Assembly: GCA_965229115.1 (NCBI GenBank)
Contig: CBDDIR010000002.1
Span: 70,348 to 134,347 of the forward strand
DNA: 64,000 bases
Direction of reading: 5' to 3'
Origin: UBA7672 sp965229115
GTDB taxonomy: Bacteria; Pseudomonadota; Alphaproteobacteria; Caulobacterales; Hyphomonadaceae
Shown here: positions 24,684 to 33,846 of the stretch, in pieces
Layout: each line of letters starts with the position of its first letter
Position numbering within the stretch: the stretch's first letter is position 1
The notes under the pieces: generated by a model
Seen by the model: only the letters and a program-made list of their open reading frames with translations
What the model was told of the DNA's origin: nothing
Database searches by the model: none
Made by a program: the position numbers and the translations under genes

Positions 24684-27152
24684 ATGGTTGCCCTCAAATC
24701 ATTCCGTCATTCCGGTCCGTCCTTTGCTGATCTGGTGCCCTATGCCGGCCTGATCGACAACGGCGTGATCCTGCTCAAGGACGGCTCTCTCATGGCCGGC
24801 TGGTATTTCGCAGGGCCGGACAGCGAGAGCTCGACCGACGCCGAGCGAAACGAAGTCTCGCGGCAGATCAACGCGATCCTGTCACGGCTCGGCTCCGGCT
24901 GGATGATCCAGGTCGAGGCCATCAGGGTTCCGACCGGAGACTATCCGGCCGAGGACAATTGCCACTTCCCCGATCCGGTCACGCGGGCGATCGACGCCGA
25001 ACGGCGAGCCCATTTCCAGAAGGAGAGGGGGCATTTCGAGAGCCGGCACGCAATGATCGTGACCTGGCGGCCGCCGGAGCCGCGGCGCTCGGGGCTGACG
25101 CGCTATGTCTATTCCGATGCGACCAGCCGTTCCGCGACCTATGCCGATAAGGCGCTCGATAGCTTCCTGGCCTCAATCCGCGAGGTCGAGCAATATCTCG
25201 CCAATGTCGTGTCGATCCGCCGGATGATGACACGGGAGACTGTAGAGCGCGGCGGTTTCCGGGGCGCCCGCTATGACGAGTTGTTCCAGTTCATCCGCTT
25301 CTGCATCACCGGCGAGAACCATCCGGTGCGCCTGCCCGAGATCCCGATGTATCTCGACTGGCTGGTGACGGCCGAGTTGCAGCATGGCCTGACGCCGCTG
25401 GTGGAGAATCGTTTTCTCGGTGTCGTGGCGATCGACGGCCTGCCGGCAGAAAGCTGGCCGGGAATCCTGAATAGTCTTGACCTGATGCCGCTCACCTATC
25501 GCTGGTCATCGCGTTTCATCTTCCTCGATGCCGAGGAGGCGAGGGCGAAGCTTGAGCGCACCCGCAAAAAATGGCAGCAGAAGGTGCGCCCCTTCTTCGA
25601 CCAGCTCTTCCAGACGCAAAGCCGCTCGGTCGACCAGGACGCCATGCTGATGGTGGCAGAAACCGAAGACGCGATCGCCGAAGCCTCATCCCAGCTCGTC
25701 GCCTATGGCTATTACACCCCGGTCATCGTCCTCTTCGACGAGGACCAGTCTCGCTGCCAAGAGAAGTGCGAGGCGGTCCGCCGTCTGATCCAGGCGGAAG
25801 GGTTTGGCGCACGGATCGAAACGCTGAATGCGACCGACGCCTTTCTCGGCAGTCTGCCGGGCGTTGCCTATGCCAATATCCGCGAGCCGCTGATCAATAC
25901 GCGCAACCTCGCCGATCTCATCCCTCTCAATAGCGTCTGGTCAGGAAGCCCGACGGCGCCTTGCCCCTTCTATCCGCCTGGCTCACCGCCGCTGATGCAG
26001 GTTGCCTCGGGCTCGACACCGTTCCGGCTGAACCTGCATGTCGATGATGTCGGGCACACGCTGATCTTCGGGCCGACCGGCTCCGGCAAATCCACCCTGC
26101 TGGCGCTGATCGCCGCGCAGTTTCGACGCTACGCCGGCGCCCAGGTATTCGCCTTCGACAAAGGTGGCTCGATGCTGCCGCTGACGCTCGGCCTCGATGG
26201 CGATCACTACCAGATCGGTGGCGATTTCGCTTCTTCAGCGGAAGGCGAGGGGAGGGGACTGGCCTTCTGCCCGCTTGCCGAGCTGTCGACCGATGGCGAC
26301 CGCGCCTGGGCGTCGGAATGGATCGAGACCCTGGTGGCGCTTCAGGGTGTGACCCTCACGCCGGACTATCGCAACGCCATCTCCCGGCAGATCGGGCTGA
26401 TGGCGGAATCGCGCGGCCGTTCGCTGTCGGATTTCGTGTCGGGCGTACAGATGCGCGAGATCAAGGATGCGCTGCATCACTACACCGTCGACGGTCCGAT
26501 GGGGCAGCTTCTCGATGCCGAGGAGGATGGTCTGGCGCTTGATGCGTTCCAGTGCTTCGAGATCGAGGAACTGATGAACATGGGCGAGCGCAATCTCGTG
26601 CCGGTGCTGACCTACCTGTTCCGTCGCATCGAGAAACGCCTGACCGGTGCACCCAGCCTGATCATCCTCGATGAGGCCTGGCTGATGCTCGGCCATCCCG
26701 TCTTCCGCGACAAGATCCGCGAGTGGCTGAAGGTCTTGCGCAAGGCGAACTGCGCCGTCGTGCTCGCCACCCAGTCGATCTCAGATGCGGAGCGCTCCGG
26801 CATCATCGATGTGCTGAAGGAGAGTTGCCCGACCAAGATTTGCCTGCCGAATGGGGCCGCGCGGGAGCCAGGCACGCGAGAGTTCTATGAGCGCATCGGC
26901 TTCAACGAACGGCAGATCGAGATCGTCGCGACGGCGCTTCCAAAGCGCGAATACTACGTCGTCTCGCCCGAGGGCCGCAGGCTCTTCGACATGGCGCTCG
27001 GGCCCGTCGCGCTTTCGTTTGTCGGCGCATCCGGCAAGGAAGATCTGAAGCGCATTCGCGCCCTGCATTCCGAACACGGGGCCGCATGGCCTTGTCCTTG
27101 GCTCCAGCAAAGGGGGATCGCCCATGCCGAAACACTCTTTCCCGCCGCGTGA
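24684..27152 (+). CDS. trbE: Conjugal transfer ATPase TrbE (VirB4-like)
   Basis: 822 residues, the usual TrbE length. The N-terminal CagE/TrbE/VirB domain is followed by an ATPase domain with Walker A FGPTGSGKSTLLAL (about residue 459) and Walker B SLIILDEAWLML. It energises pilus biogenesis and substrate transfer at the inner membrane. The 3' end overlaps trbJ by 29 bp, the longest overlap in the operon. Confidence 0.95.
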   Translation: MVALKSFRHSGPSFADLVPYAGLIDNGVILLKDGSLMAGWYFAGPDSESSTDAERNEVSRQINAILSRLGSGWMIQVEAIRVPTGDYPAEDNCHFPDPVTRAIDAERRAHFQKERGHFESRHAMIVTWRPPEPRRSGLTRYVYSDATSRSATYADKALDSFLASIREVEQYLANVVSIRRMMTRETVERGGFRGARYDELFQFIRFCITGENHPVRLPEIPMYLDWLVTAELQHGLTPLVENRFLGVVAIDGLPAESWPGILNSLDLMPLTYRWSSRFIFLDAEEARAKLERTRKKWQQKVRPFFDQLFQTQSRSVDQDAMLMVAETEDAIAEASSQLVAYGYYTPVIVLFDEDQSRCQEKCEAVRRLIQAEGFGARIETLNATDAFLGSLPGVAYANIREPLINTRNLADLIPLNSVWSGSPTAPCPFYPPGSPPLMQVASGSTPFRLNLHVDDVGHTLIFGPTGSGKSTLLALIAAQFRRYAGAQVFAFDKGGSMLPLTLGLDGDHYQIGGDFASSAEGEGRGLAFCPLAELSTDGDRAWASEWIETLVALQGVTLTPDYRNAISRQIGLMAESRGRSLSDFVSGVQMREIKDALHHYTVDGPMGQLLDAEEDGLALDAFQCFEIEELMNMGERNLVPVLTYLFRRIEKRLTGAPSLIILDEAWLMLGHPVFRDKIREWLKVLRKANCAVVLATQSISDAERSGIIDVLKESCPTKICLPNGAAREPGTREFYERIGFNERQIEIVATALPKREYYVVSPEGRRLFDMALGPVALSFVGASGKEDLKRIRALHSEHGAAWPCPWLQQRGIAHAETLFPAA

Positions 27153-27933
27153 AACGGCAGGCGCCGCGGTCATCGCGGCCATCATTCACTCCGCCGCCCT
27201 ACCGATCCCCGCCGAGGCCGGCGGCGTCACCGGGCAGGCCACCGAATGGACGCAGCTCGCTAACAATGCCGAGCTCGTCTCGCTGGTCGGCAAGTCTGCG
27301 GAGCAGGTGAACAACCAGATCACCCAGATCACCCAGCTTGCCGAGCAGATCCAGAACCAGCTGAACATCTACAACAATCTCCTGCAGAACACGGCGCAGC
27401 TTCCGAACCACATCTGGGGTCAGGTCGAAAGTGATCTGAAGAGCTTGCAGAACGTCGCGGCGCAGGGACAGGGCGTTGCCTTCTCGATGGGCAATATCGA
27501 CGATGTTCTGAAACAGCGTTTCCAGAGTTTTGCGGAGATGAAGAGCAATCTGCCGGATGGAGCGAGCTTTTCCACGACCTACCAGAACTGGTCCGACACG
27601 AACCGCGACACGATCGCCGGTACGTTGAAAGCCGCCAATCTCACGGCTGACCAGTTTTCGAGCGAGGAAGGCACGATGTCGTCGCTCCGCTCGATGTCGG
27701 AGTCGGCCGACGGCCAGATGAAGGCGCTGCAGGTCGGGCATCAGATCGCCGCCCAGCAGGTCGCGCAGATGCAGAAGCTGCGCGGTCTCGTCTCCCAGCA
27801 GATGACCATGATGGGAACGTGGTTCCAGTCCGAGCAGGCGCAAAAGGACCTGGCGCAGGCGCGTCGCGAGCAGTTCTTCAGCGCAACCGAGCGCGACATC
27901 CGTGGTGGCCAGACAATGGAGCCCCGCTGGTGA
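27124..27933 (+). CDS. trbJ: TrbJ conjugal transfer protein (VirB5-like)
   Basis: 269 residues with a leader ending around the PIPAEAGG region, then the Q-rich coiled-coil N-terminal part (NNQITQITQLAEQIQNQLN) typical of TrbJ. It is a periplasmic minor pilus component. The C-terminus ends in a basic RGGQTMEPRW motif, also found at the TrbK end (RGGQEMKPRW). Confidence 0.92.
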   Translation: MPKHSFPPRETAGAAVIAAIIHSAALPIPAEAGGVTGQATEWTQLANNAELVSLVGKSAEQVNNQITQITQLAEQIQNQLNIYNNLLQNTAQLPNHIWGQVESDLKSLQNVAAQGQGVAFSMGNIDDVLKQRFQSFAEMKSNLPDGASFSTTYQNWSDTNRDTIAGTLKAANLTADQFSSEEGTMSSLRSMSESADGQMKALQVGHQIAAQQVAQMQKLRGLVSQQMTMMGTWFQSEQAQKDLAQARREQFFSATERDIRGGQTMEPRW

Positions 27934-28160
27934 GCCCGCGTCTGGTCATCATCCTCGTCTTGGCGGGGACCGTCGCGCTCAGTGCCGGCATAGCCACCTG
28001 GATCATGGTCCAGCCGCGTCCAGTGCCCGTGTCAGGATCGAGCGCGGTATCGACGCCACCTGCCTCCGAGGCAGAGCGCCGCGAGCATCGCGAAAAGTTC
28101 TTCAGTGGCGATCCGGACCGCGACGTCCGTGGCGGCCAGGAGATGAAACCGCGATGGTGA
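27930..28160 (+). CDS. trbK: TrbK entry-exclusion-type protein
   Basis: 76 residues from GTG 27930 in a GTGA overlap. It has one N-terminal membrane helix (LVIILVLAGTVALSAGIATW) without a lipobox cysteine, then a short charged domain. It corresponds by position and size to Ti-type TrbK, linked to entry exclusion. Its last bases overlap the trbL start (28154). Confidence 0.8.
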   Translation: MSPRLVIILVLAGTVALSAGIATWIMVQPRPVPVSGSSAVSTPPASEAERREHREKFFSGDPDRDVRGGQEMKPRW

Positions 28161-29350
28161 TCGTCCGTCCCTCCCGGAAGCTGGAGCTCGTGTTCATTGC
28201 AATTGGGCTCGTCCTGTTGGCGAGTGCACCTGCATTCGCACAGCAGGGTTCGGTCCTAACGACCCTGGAGAACTCCGTCGTCACGGCCGCGAAAGGCTGG
28301 GAGACGACGGTGATGAACGCGGCGCGTTCGCTGTTCTGGATCCTTGCCGGCATCGAGGTCGGGGTCGCCGCGGTTTGGCTGGCGATCAACGCCGCGTCAC
28401 TTGACAGCTGGTTCGCCGAACTCGTCCGGCGGATCATGTTCATCGGCCTCTTCGCCTTTATCCTCGACCAGGGTCCGTCCTTCGCCAAAGCCGTGGTCGA
28501 CAGCCTCTACCAGATCGGCGCCGGCGGCGGCTCGGCCTCGCCCGCAAATATCTTCGACGCAGGCATCCGGGTCGCGACCAAGATGTCCGAACAGGCGAAG
28601 TTCGGGCTTTGGGAAGACAATGCGCTGGCGATCGCCGCCGTCTTCGCCATGGTCGTGGTCGTCGTCTCCTTCTCGCTGGTTGCCGCGATTTTCGTCGCCG
28701 TCATGGTCGAGATGTATGTCGGCCTGCTCGCCGGCTTGATCATGCTCGGTCTTGGCGGCTCGTCCTTCACCAAGGATTTCGCGGTCAAATATCTGGTCTA
28801 TGCTTTCTCCGTCGGCATGAAGCTGATGGCTCTGGTGATGATCGCCAAGATCGGCTCCGACATTCTGCTGGGCTTGGCCGAGGCACCGACGGCCACATCC
28901 GAGCAGTTCATCACCACGCTTGCCATCGCCGGCATTTCGGTCGTGGTCTTCGTGATCGCCATGTATGTCCCGCCCATCCTGCAGGGCGTGGTCCAGGGCG
29001 CCTCGGTCGCCGGCGGGATGGAAGCGATCCGCCATGGCGGCCAGGCCGCGACCTTTGCAGCCGGCGGCGCGTTCCTCGGCGCAAGTGCTGCAACAAAAGG
29101 GGCGCAGACGGCAAGCTCGGCGCGGGCAGGGGGCTCTTCGATGGCGGGAGCGGCACTTCGCGGCATGGCGTCCGGTATTGGAAGCGCTGGCTGGGCAGCC
29201 GGATCGGCAGCCAAGGAGAAGGCGATCGCGTCTCCCGGCGCCTACGCCGGGTCGCTGCTCGGACTTGCCAACGCCAAGCTCGACCAGACGCGTCAGTCGG
29301 GTAGACCAGCGCCGTCATCTCCGCCCCCACCCATCAACGAGAACAGGTAG
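28154..29350 (+). CDS. trbL: TrbL polytopic membrane protein (VirB6-like)
   Basis: 398 residues from ATG 28154. A signal-like first helix (FIAIGLVLLASAPAFAQ) precedes five or more membrane helices in the middle, then an Ala/Gly/Ser-rich cytosolic tail. This is the VirB6/TrbL topology of the inner-membrane channel. Upstream frame extension to 27902 overlaps trbK and is not used. Confidence 0.92.
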   Translation: MVIVRPSRKLELVFIAIGLVLLASAPAFAQQGSVLTTLENSVVTAAKGWETTVMNAARSLFWILAGIEVGVAAVWLAINAASLDSWFAELVRRIMFIGLFAFILDQGPSFAKAVVDSLYQIGAGGGSASPANIFDAGIRVATKMSEQAKFGLWEDNALAIAAVFAMVVVVVSFSLVAAIFVAVMVEMYVGLLAGLIMLGLGGSSFTKDFAVKYLVYAFSVGMKLMALVMIAKIGSDILLGLAEAPTATSEQFITTLAIAGISVVVFVIAMYVPPILQGVVQGASVAGGMEAIRHGGQAATFAAGGAFLGASAATKGAQTASSARAGGSSMAGAALRGMASGIGSAGWAAGSAAKEKAIASPGAYAGSLLGLANAKLDQTRQSGRPAPSSPPPPINENR

Positions 29351-29366
29351 CTGGAGGCTGATCCCC

Positions 29367-30044
29367 ATGGCCGGACGCGATCCGTCAAATATTCGCCCTA
29401 TCGCCAATCCTTATCTCGCTGCGCGCAACGAATGGAACGAACGCTATGGTTCCTATGTGAAGGCGGCCGCGGCCTGGCGCATCGTCGGCATCACGGGCAT
29501 GACCATGGCGGTGATCGGCTTTACTTACGCACTTTATCAAAGCACGCAGGTCAAGCTCGTCCCCTATATCGTCGAGGTCGACAAGCTCGGAACGGCCTCC
29601 AGTGCCGGCTTCCCGCAGCAGATCGAATATGCCGACCCGCGTGTGGTGCGCGCCACGCTCGGCAGCTTCGTCTCGAATTTCCGGAGCGTAACGCCGGATG
29701 CGGTGGTGCAGAAGCAATATATCGACCGGACGTATGCGCTGCTCAGGACCTCGGACCCGGCGACAGAGAAGGTCAATGCCTGGTTCCGTTCCAATTCGCC
29801 CTTCGAGAAAGCGAAGACTGCGACGGTGGCGGTCGAGGTCAACAACATCGTCGCTCTATCGAACCAGTCCTATCAGGTTGACTGGACCGAATTCGAGCGC
29901 GACCGCCGCGGCAAGGAGACGGCCACCCGCCGCTTCCGCGGCATCGCGACCGTGACCCTCACGCCGCCGCAGGACGAGGGCGTCATCCGTTTCAACCCCA
30001 TCGGTCTCTATGTCAGGGACTTCGACTGGACTGCGCAGCTTTGA
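29367..30044 (+). CDS. trbF: TrbF conjugal transfer protein (VirB8-like)
   Basis: 225 residues from ATG 29367. A short cytosolic segment (NPYLAARNEWNERYGSY) is followed by one membrane helix (VGITGMTMAVIGFTYALY) and a periplasmic NTF2-like domain ending GLYVRDFDWT. It is the VirB8-type scaffold of the channel. Translation starts 16 bp after trbL. Confidence 0.93.
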   Translation: MAGRDPSNIRPIANPYLAARNEWNERYGSYVKAAAAWRIVGITGMTMAVIGFTYALYQSTQVKLVPYIVEVDKLGTASSAGFPQQIEYADPRVVRATLGSFVSNFRSVTPDAVVQKQYIDRTYALLRTSDPATEKVNAWFRSNSPFEKAKTATVAVEVNNIVALSNQSYQVDWTEFERDRRGKETATRRFRGIATVTLTPPQDEGVIRFNPIGLYVRDFDWTAQL

Positions 30045-30060
30045 AAGGCATGGCCCGAAC

Positions 30061-30915
30061 ATGAATATCCGACTTGAGAACGATTCGCCCACGCTGACTG
30101 CGGGCGCCATCATATCAGCGGCGCTGGCGTTCTCCGCCCTTGCACCTCTCAATGCCAATGCAGCCGACGGCGTCACCGCCAATGAGGCGAAGGGCGTAAG
30201 CATTTCCGGCCAGTGGCGCGGATCGCGCGGGCTCGTGACCAAGGGAGCCGACGGCAAGGTGATCTTTCTCTTTGGCGAGGTTCAGCCCTCGGTCATCTGC
30301 TCACCGCTGCAGGTCTGCGACATCGAGCTTCAGGGTGGCGAGGTCGTTCGCGATGTGCTGATGGGCGACACCGTGCGCTGGAAGGTCGAACCGGCCACAT
30401 CTGGGGCGGCAGGCGGACAGGCGATCCACCTGATTGTCAAGCCGTCTGAGCCCGGTCTCGTCACCTCGATGGTGGTGACGACGTCACGGCGGACCTATCA
30501 TATCCAGCTCAAATCGCACTCAAGCCAATATATGGCCCGCGTCGGCTTCGAATATCCGGAAGACGTTTCGGCGAAACTCGCAGACATCAATGCCCGGCTC
30601 GAGGCGAGCACCATTCCGGGAGCCGGTGTTCCAGCAGAGCAGTTGAACTTCTCCTATTCCCTCTCGGGCAAAGCCGGCTGGCGGCCGACGCGGGTCTATT
30701 CGGACGGCCTGAAAACCTACATCCAGTTCCCGCGCTCGATCTCCGGCCAGGATGCACCGGTGCTCTTTGTCACGTCAGGCGGCCAGAACCGCATCGTCAA
30801 CTACCGGATGAAGGGCGACATGATGGTGGTCGATTATCATGTCGATCGCGCGGTGCTCGTCTCGGGCGTCGGCTGGAAACAGGAAAAGGTGACGATCAGA
30901 AGAGGACGGCGGTGA
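30061..30915 (+). CDS. trbG: TrbG conjugal transfer protein (VirB9/CagX-like)
   Basis: 284 residues from ATG 30061. The signal peptide ends near ALAPLNANAAD. The CagX-type C-terminal region (FSYSLSGKAGWRPTRVY, PVLFVTSGGQNRIVNYR) identifies VirB9/TrbG, the outer-membrane-linked part of the core complex. Its stop overlaps the trbH start. Confidence 0.93.
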   Translation: MNIRLENDSPTLTAGAIISAALAFSALAPLNANAADGVTANEAKGVSISGQWRGSRGLVTKGADGKVIFLFGEVQPSVICSPLQVCDIELQGGEVVRDVLMGDTVRWKVEPATSGAAGGQAIHLIVKPSEPGLVTSMVVTTSRRTYHIQLKSHSSQYMARVGFEYPEDVSAKLADINARLEASTIPGAGVPAEQLNFSYSLSGKAGWRPTRVYSDGLKTYIQFPRSISGQDAPVLFVTSGGQNRIVNYRMKGDMMVVDYHVDRAVLVSGVGWKQEKVTIRRGRR

Positions 30916-31388
30916 TGCGAAACTCTGCCGACAATCTCCTCTTGCGCCCCATCCGCGCCCTTGCCGCAGCTAGCACCTTCGCCATCCTCCTCTCCGGATG
31001 CCAGTCGATGGGGACGGACGGTCTCGTCGCGAGCAACGCACCACCCGAGATCTCCGGCCCGGCGGCAAGCGCCATTGCCGGCGATATGGTCAGCCGCCTT
31101 GCCGAGCAGATCGGACCCGGCAAGGCGACGGTTGCACTGAAGGCGGATACTTCACCTTTCGGGCAGGCTCTTGAGGCGGCGCTGAAAGGCTGGGGTTACG
31201 CCGTCGTTACCGACCAGAAGACGGACGACGGAACGAAGATCATCCCACTCGCCTATGTGATCGTGCCCTTCGACGGACAAGTGCTGGCGCGCCTTTCGAC
31301 CGATAACGTCGAACTTGGCCGCGCCTACACCGTGACTGCCAGCGGTGCTGCGCCGACAAGTGCGCTCTCGCTGATGCGACGTGGCTGA
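30915..31388 (+). CDS. trbH: TrbH lipoprotein
   Basis: About 157 residues from ATG 30915; GTG 30912 is an alternative. A lipobox (AILLSGC, Cys about residue 30) marks it as a lipoprotein, VirB7-like in role. It fills the conserved slot between trbG and trbI. Confidence 0.9.
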   Translation: MRNSADNLLLRPIRALAAASTFAILLSGCQSMGTDGLVASNAPPEISGPAASAIAGDMVSRLAEQIGPGKATVALKADTSPFGQALEAALKGWGYAVVTDQKTDDGTKIIPLAYVIVPFDGQVLARLSTDNVELGRAYTVTASGAAPTSALSLMRRG

Positions 31389-31399
31389 AGGGAAGAATC

Positions 31400-32719
31400 A
31401 TGGTCCAATCCTTGCAACTTGGCGGCGCTGCAAATGCCGAAGCGGAATCTGGCATCAAGCGGATCAACCGCCTGCCGATTATCGTGGTGCTCGTGCTGGT
31501 CATCGCTTTCCTGGGCGTGATTTTCTATGGGCTTTCCTCCCGTGGACTCTACTTCGGAAGGGACAGCGGTCTGGAAACGAGTTCGGGTAGTCCGGCTTCA
31601 ACCTTCGCCGACCAGATCAAGCGCGGCGTAACCGATGGCATCATCGGCGAGCCGCAACAACAGACCGCGTTCCAACCGACACCCGCCGAGACCAAACAGG
31701 AAGAGAAGGCGAACAATCCCTTCACGCCGCAGCCGGGACAAAACGGAAAACAGCAGCGCGGGCAGGAACTGGAAAACGAAGAGGTCTGGCGTGCACGGCT
31801 TGAGCGCGAGCAGAGGGAGCAATATCTGCGTGAGCGGCATCGACAACGCATGGCCCGGCTGCAGGCGAATGATGCGGCCTACGACGCACCGCTCGCGATA
31901 GATCGCAGCAAGCTGGCGGCGCGGACAGACGATACTACCGGAACGACGCCAAACACTTCGCCGTCGACAACCGCCGGCGCCAACTCAGATCTTTACGCCG
32001 CCGCATTGCGCGCTGGTCTCGGCGGGCAGAATGTCGATCCGAACGGGCAGAACTCCAAAGAGGACTTTTTCAACGCCGATCTCAAGGAACTCGGATATCT
32101 CCCAAATCGTGTCGTGCCGCAGCAGTCGCCGTATGAACTCAAGCGGGGTTCGGTCATTCCGGCGACGCTCATATCAGGCATCAACTCGAACCTGCCCGGT
32201 CGTATCACCGCCCAGGTCAGTCAGAATGTCTATGACAGCGCGACCGGGCATCGCCTGCTGATCCCGCAGGGAGCGAAGCTCTTCGGCCGCTACGACAGCA
32301 AGGTGTCGTTCGGGCAAAGCCGGGTTCTCGTCGTCTGGACCGATATAATCTTCCCTGGTGGATCCACGCTGCAGATTGGCGGCATGGCGGGAACAGATGC
32401 GCAAGGCTACGGTGGCTTCCACGACAAGGTGAACAACCACTATTGGCGGACATTTGGTTCGGCAGCGCTGATTGCGCTGATCGGAACCGGGATCGACGCG
32501 TCCATACCCGAGAGTTCGACGCTGGCCACGCAGGATACGGCCTCCGATGCGGCAAGGCGGAATTTCGCGGAGAGCTTCGGAAGGGTTGCCGAGCAGACGA
32601 TCAGTCGAAACCTCAACGTCCAGCCAACGCTTGAGATACGGCCGGGGTACAAGTTCAACGTCCTGGTGGATAAGGACATTGTTTTTCAACACGATTTTCG
32701 TACTGAAGATGAAAATTGA
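31400..32719 (+). CDS. trbI: TrbI conjugal transfer protein (VirB10-like)
   Basis: 439 residues. A single membrane helix (LPIIVVLVLVIAFLGVIFYG) precedes a Gln/Pro-rich periplasmic linker and the TrbI/VirB10 domain (RGSVIPATLISGINSNLPG, TGHRLLIPQGAKLFGRYDS). It spans inner and outer membranes in the core complex. It is the last gene of the trb operon; traR or traM would follow in a Ti plasmid, but here relic sequences begin immediately. Confidence 0.94.
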   Translation: MVQSLQLGGAANAEAESGIKRINRLPIIVVLVLVIAFLGVIFYGLSSRGLYFGRDSGLETSSGSPASTFADQIKRGVTDGIIGEPQQQTAFQPTPAETKQEEKANNPFTPQPGQNGKQQRGQELENEEVWRARLEREQREQYLRERHRQRMARLQANDAAYDAPLAIDRSKLAARTDDTTGTTPNTSPSTTAGANSDLYAAALRAGLGGQNVDPNGQNSKEDFFNADLKELGYLPNRVVPQQSPYELKRGSVIPATLISGINSNLPGRITAQVSQNVYDSATGHRLLIPQGAKLFGRYDSKVSFGQSRVLVVWTDIIFPGGSTLQIGGMAGTDAQGYGGFHDKVNNHYWRTFGSAALIALIGTGIDASIPESSTLATQDTASDAARRNFAESFGRVAEQTISRNLNVQPTLEIRPGYKFNVLVDKDIVFQHDFRTEDEN

Positions 32720-32761
32720 CAGCGAAGTTGCTGTGCGTGGAGACCCCTCGCGTCGACAGAA

Positions 32762-33002
32762 CCGTATGCAACCAGATCCGGCTTACCTTCCGAGGCGCTG
32801 GTCGAGCTTGCAAAGGCTGGTTCCTTTCAATCCTCGCCAAAGCTCGCGTACCGCAATACACTCTCTGCGATCAAAACGTTCTGTAACGATGAACTGCCGC
32901 TGTTCGCAGCCGCGGCCGAGACGGTCAATATTCATCACTATTGGGGATGACACTGGCCCAACGAACCTCGTCGTCTGGCCGACGCTTTTTGATAGCCGCT
33001 GA
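32762..33002 (+). pseudogene. dnaE2: dnaE2 (error-prone DNA polymerase) remnant
   Basis: One frame from 32762 reads RSGLPSEALVELAKAGSF and then AIKTFCNDELPLFAAAAE, and after a frame change near 32925 reads FITIGDDTGPTNLVVWPTLF. These are two separate C-terminal segments of DnaE2 polymerases, so a piece between them (roughly 50-100 residues by family comparison) has been lost, with a frameshift at the joint. Only a relic of the 3' end remains, directly next to a broken IS110 gene. Confidence 0.7.
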
Positions 33003-33504
33003 CGCCTTGAGCGAAGAGTAGCCCCTTCACGCGATTGACATGCCTGACCCGTTCAGCAATCAAAACTTTGCGTCCCCGGCAAATCCGACGCCGATCTTCG
33101 TCCTTCGGACTTGGCGCTCTGACCATCGCACAGACGCATGGCTCGCCGCGCTTGAACGCGAGCGATGTCCGCGTCAGAGCCTCTCCATCGATCTTGTTGG
33201 TCTTCATACGCCGACGTCGACGGGAGGTCGCGATGGAAGCTGCGTCGACGACGTAACTTTCGATGCCGTGAGCCTCCGGCACGCGGCGTATCCAGAAGCC
33301 GTCCAATCCTGCCTCTTGGATCGTCACGATGGGAAGCAATTTTCCGGTTCTCAACCGCGCCTTCTGCTATAGCTGCTCAAATCGATCCAGCAGCTCGGCC
33401 ACATTGCCACCAGCCACTACATGCTTCAACATCTTCTCGTCACTGCCCGGCGACAGCGAAGTGATCGACCAATTCGCTCGGCTCCGTTCCAATGACACAG
33501 AAAT
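32995..33504 (-). pseudogene. IS110-family transposase remnant
   Basis: Two frames together spell an IS110-type N-terminal half: ISVSLERSRANWSITSLSPG, then after a stop RTGKLLPIVTIQEAGLDGFW, SIATSRRRRR and VRHVNRVKGLLFAQGVSG. An in-frame stop interrupts it near 33366, and the C-terminal half is absent because the sequence switches to the dnaE2 remnant at about 32995. It is inactive. Confidence 0.7.
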
Positions 33505-33846
33505 TGCGCCGAGATCAGTGCGGACAGTGGTTGGATGAATGGATGCAGCTTCCACAAACTGCTCCTCCTGAGAGAGTGTGGTGATGCACACCTCGCTCTG
33601 CCAGAGCGGCGGCAACCAACCGGCTTTGAAAGAGGGTCTCCACTACGGCATCTGCTGAACGAGCGCGGTGAAACGCGCATCGAACGGCGCGTGGAGGGAA
33701 TGGCGCAGAAGGCGCTGACACAATGCCTGCGGCGGCTGGAGCGCAAAAGCTTTTTTTCCTCCCGGTTCTCATAACCTCGCCGATGGGGGGGCGGATACGC
33801 CATTACGCCGCAGGCTGCTCGCTGCCTGGCGACCAAATTCTTGGTC
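33505..33846. other. Non-coding stretch between IS110 remnant and glycerate kinase gene
   Basis: About 340 bp with no gene I can support. It is probably the 5' flank of the IS110 remnant plus spacer. No convincing terminator was seen downstream of the glycerate kinase gene that ends here. Confidence 0.4.
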
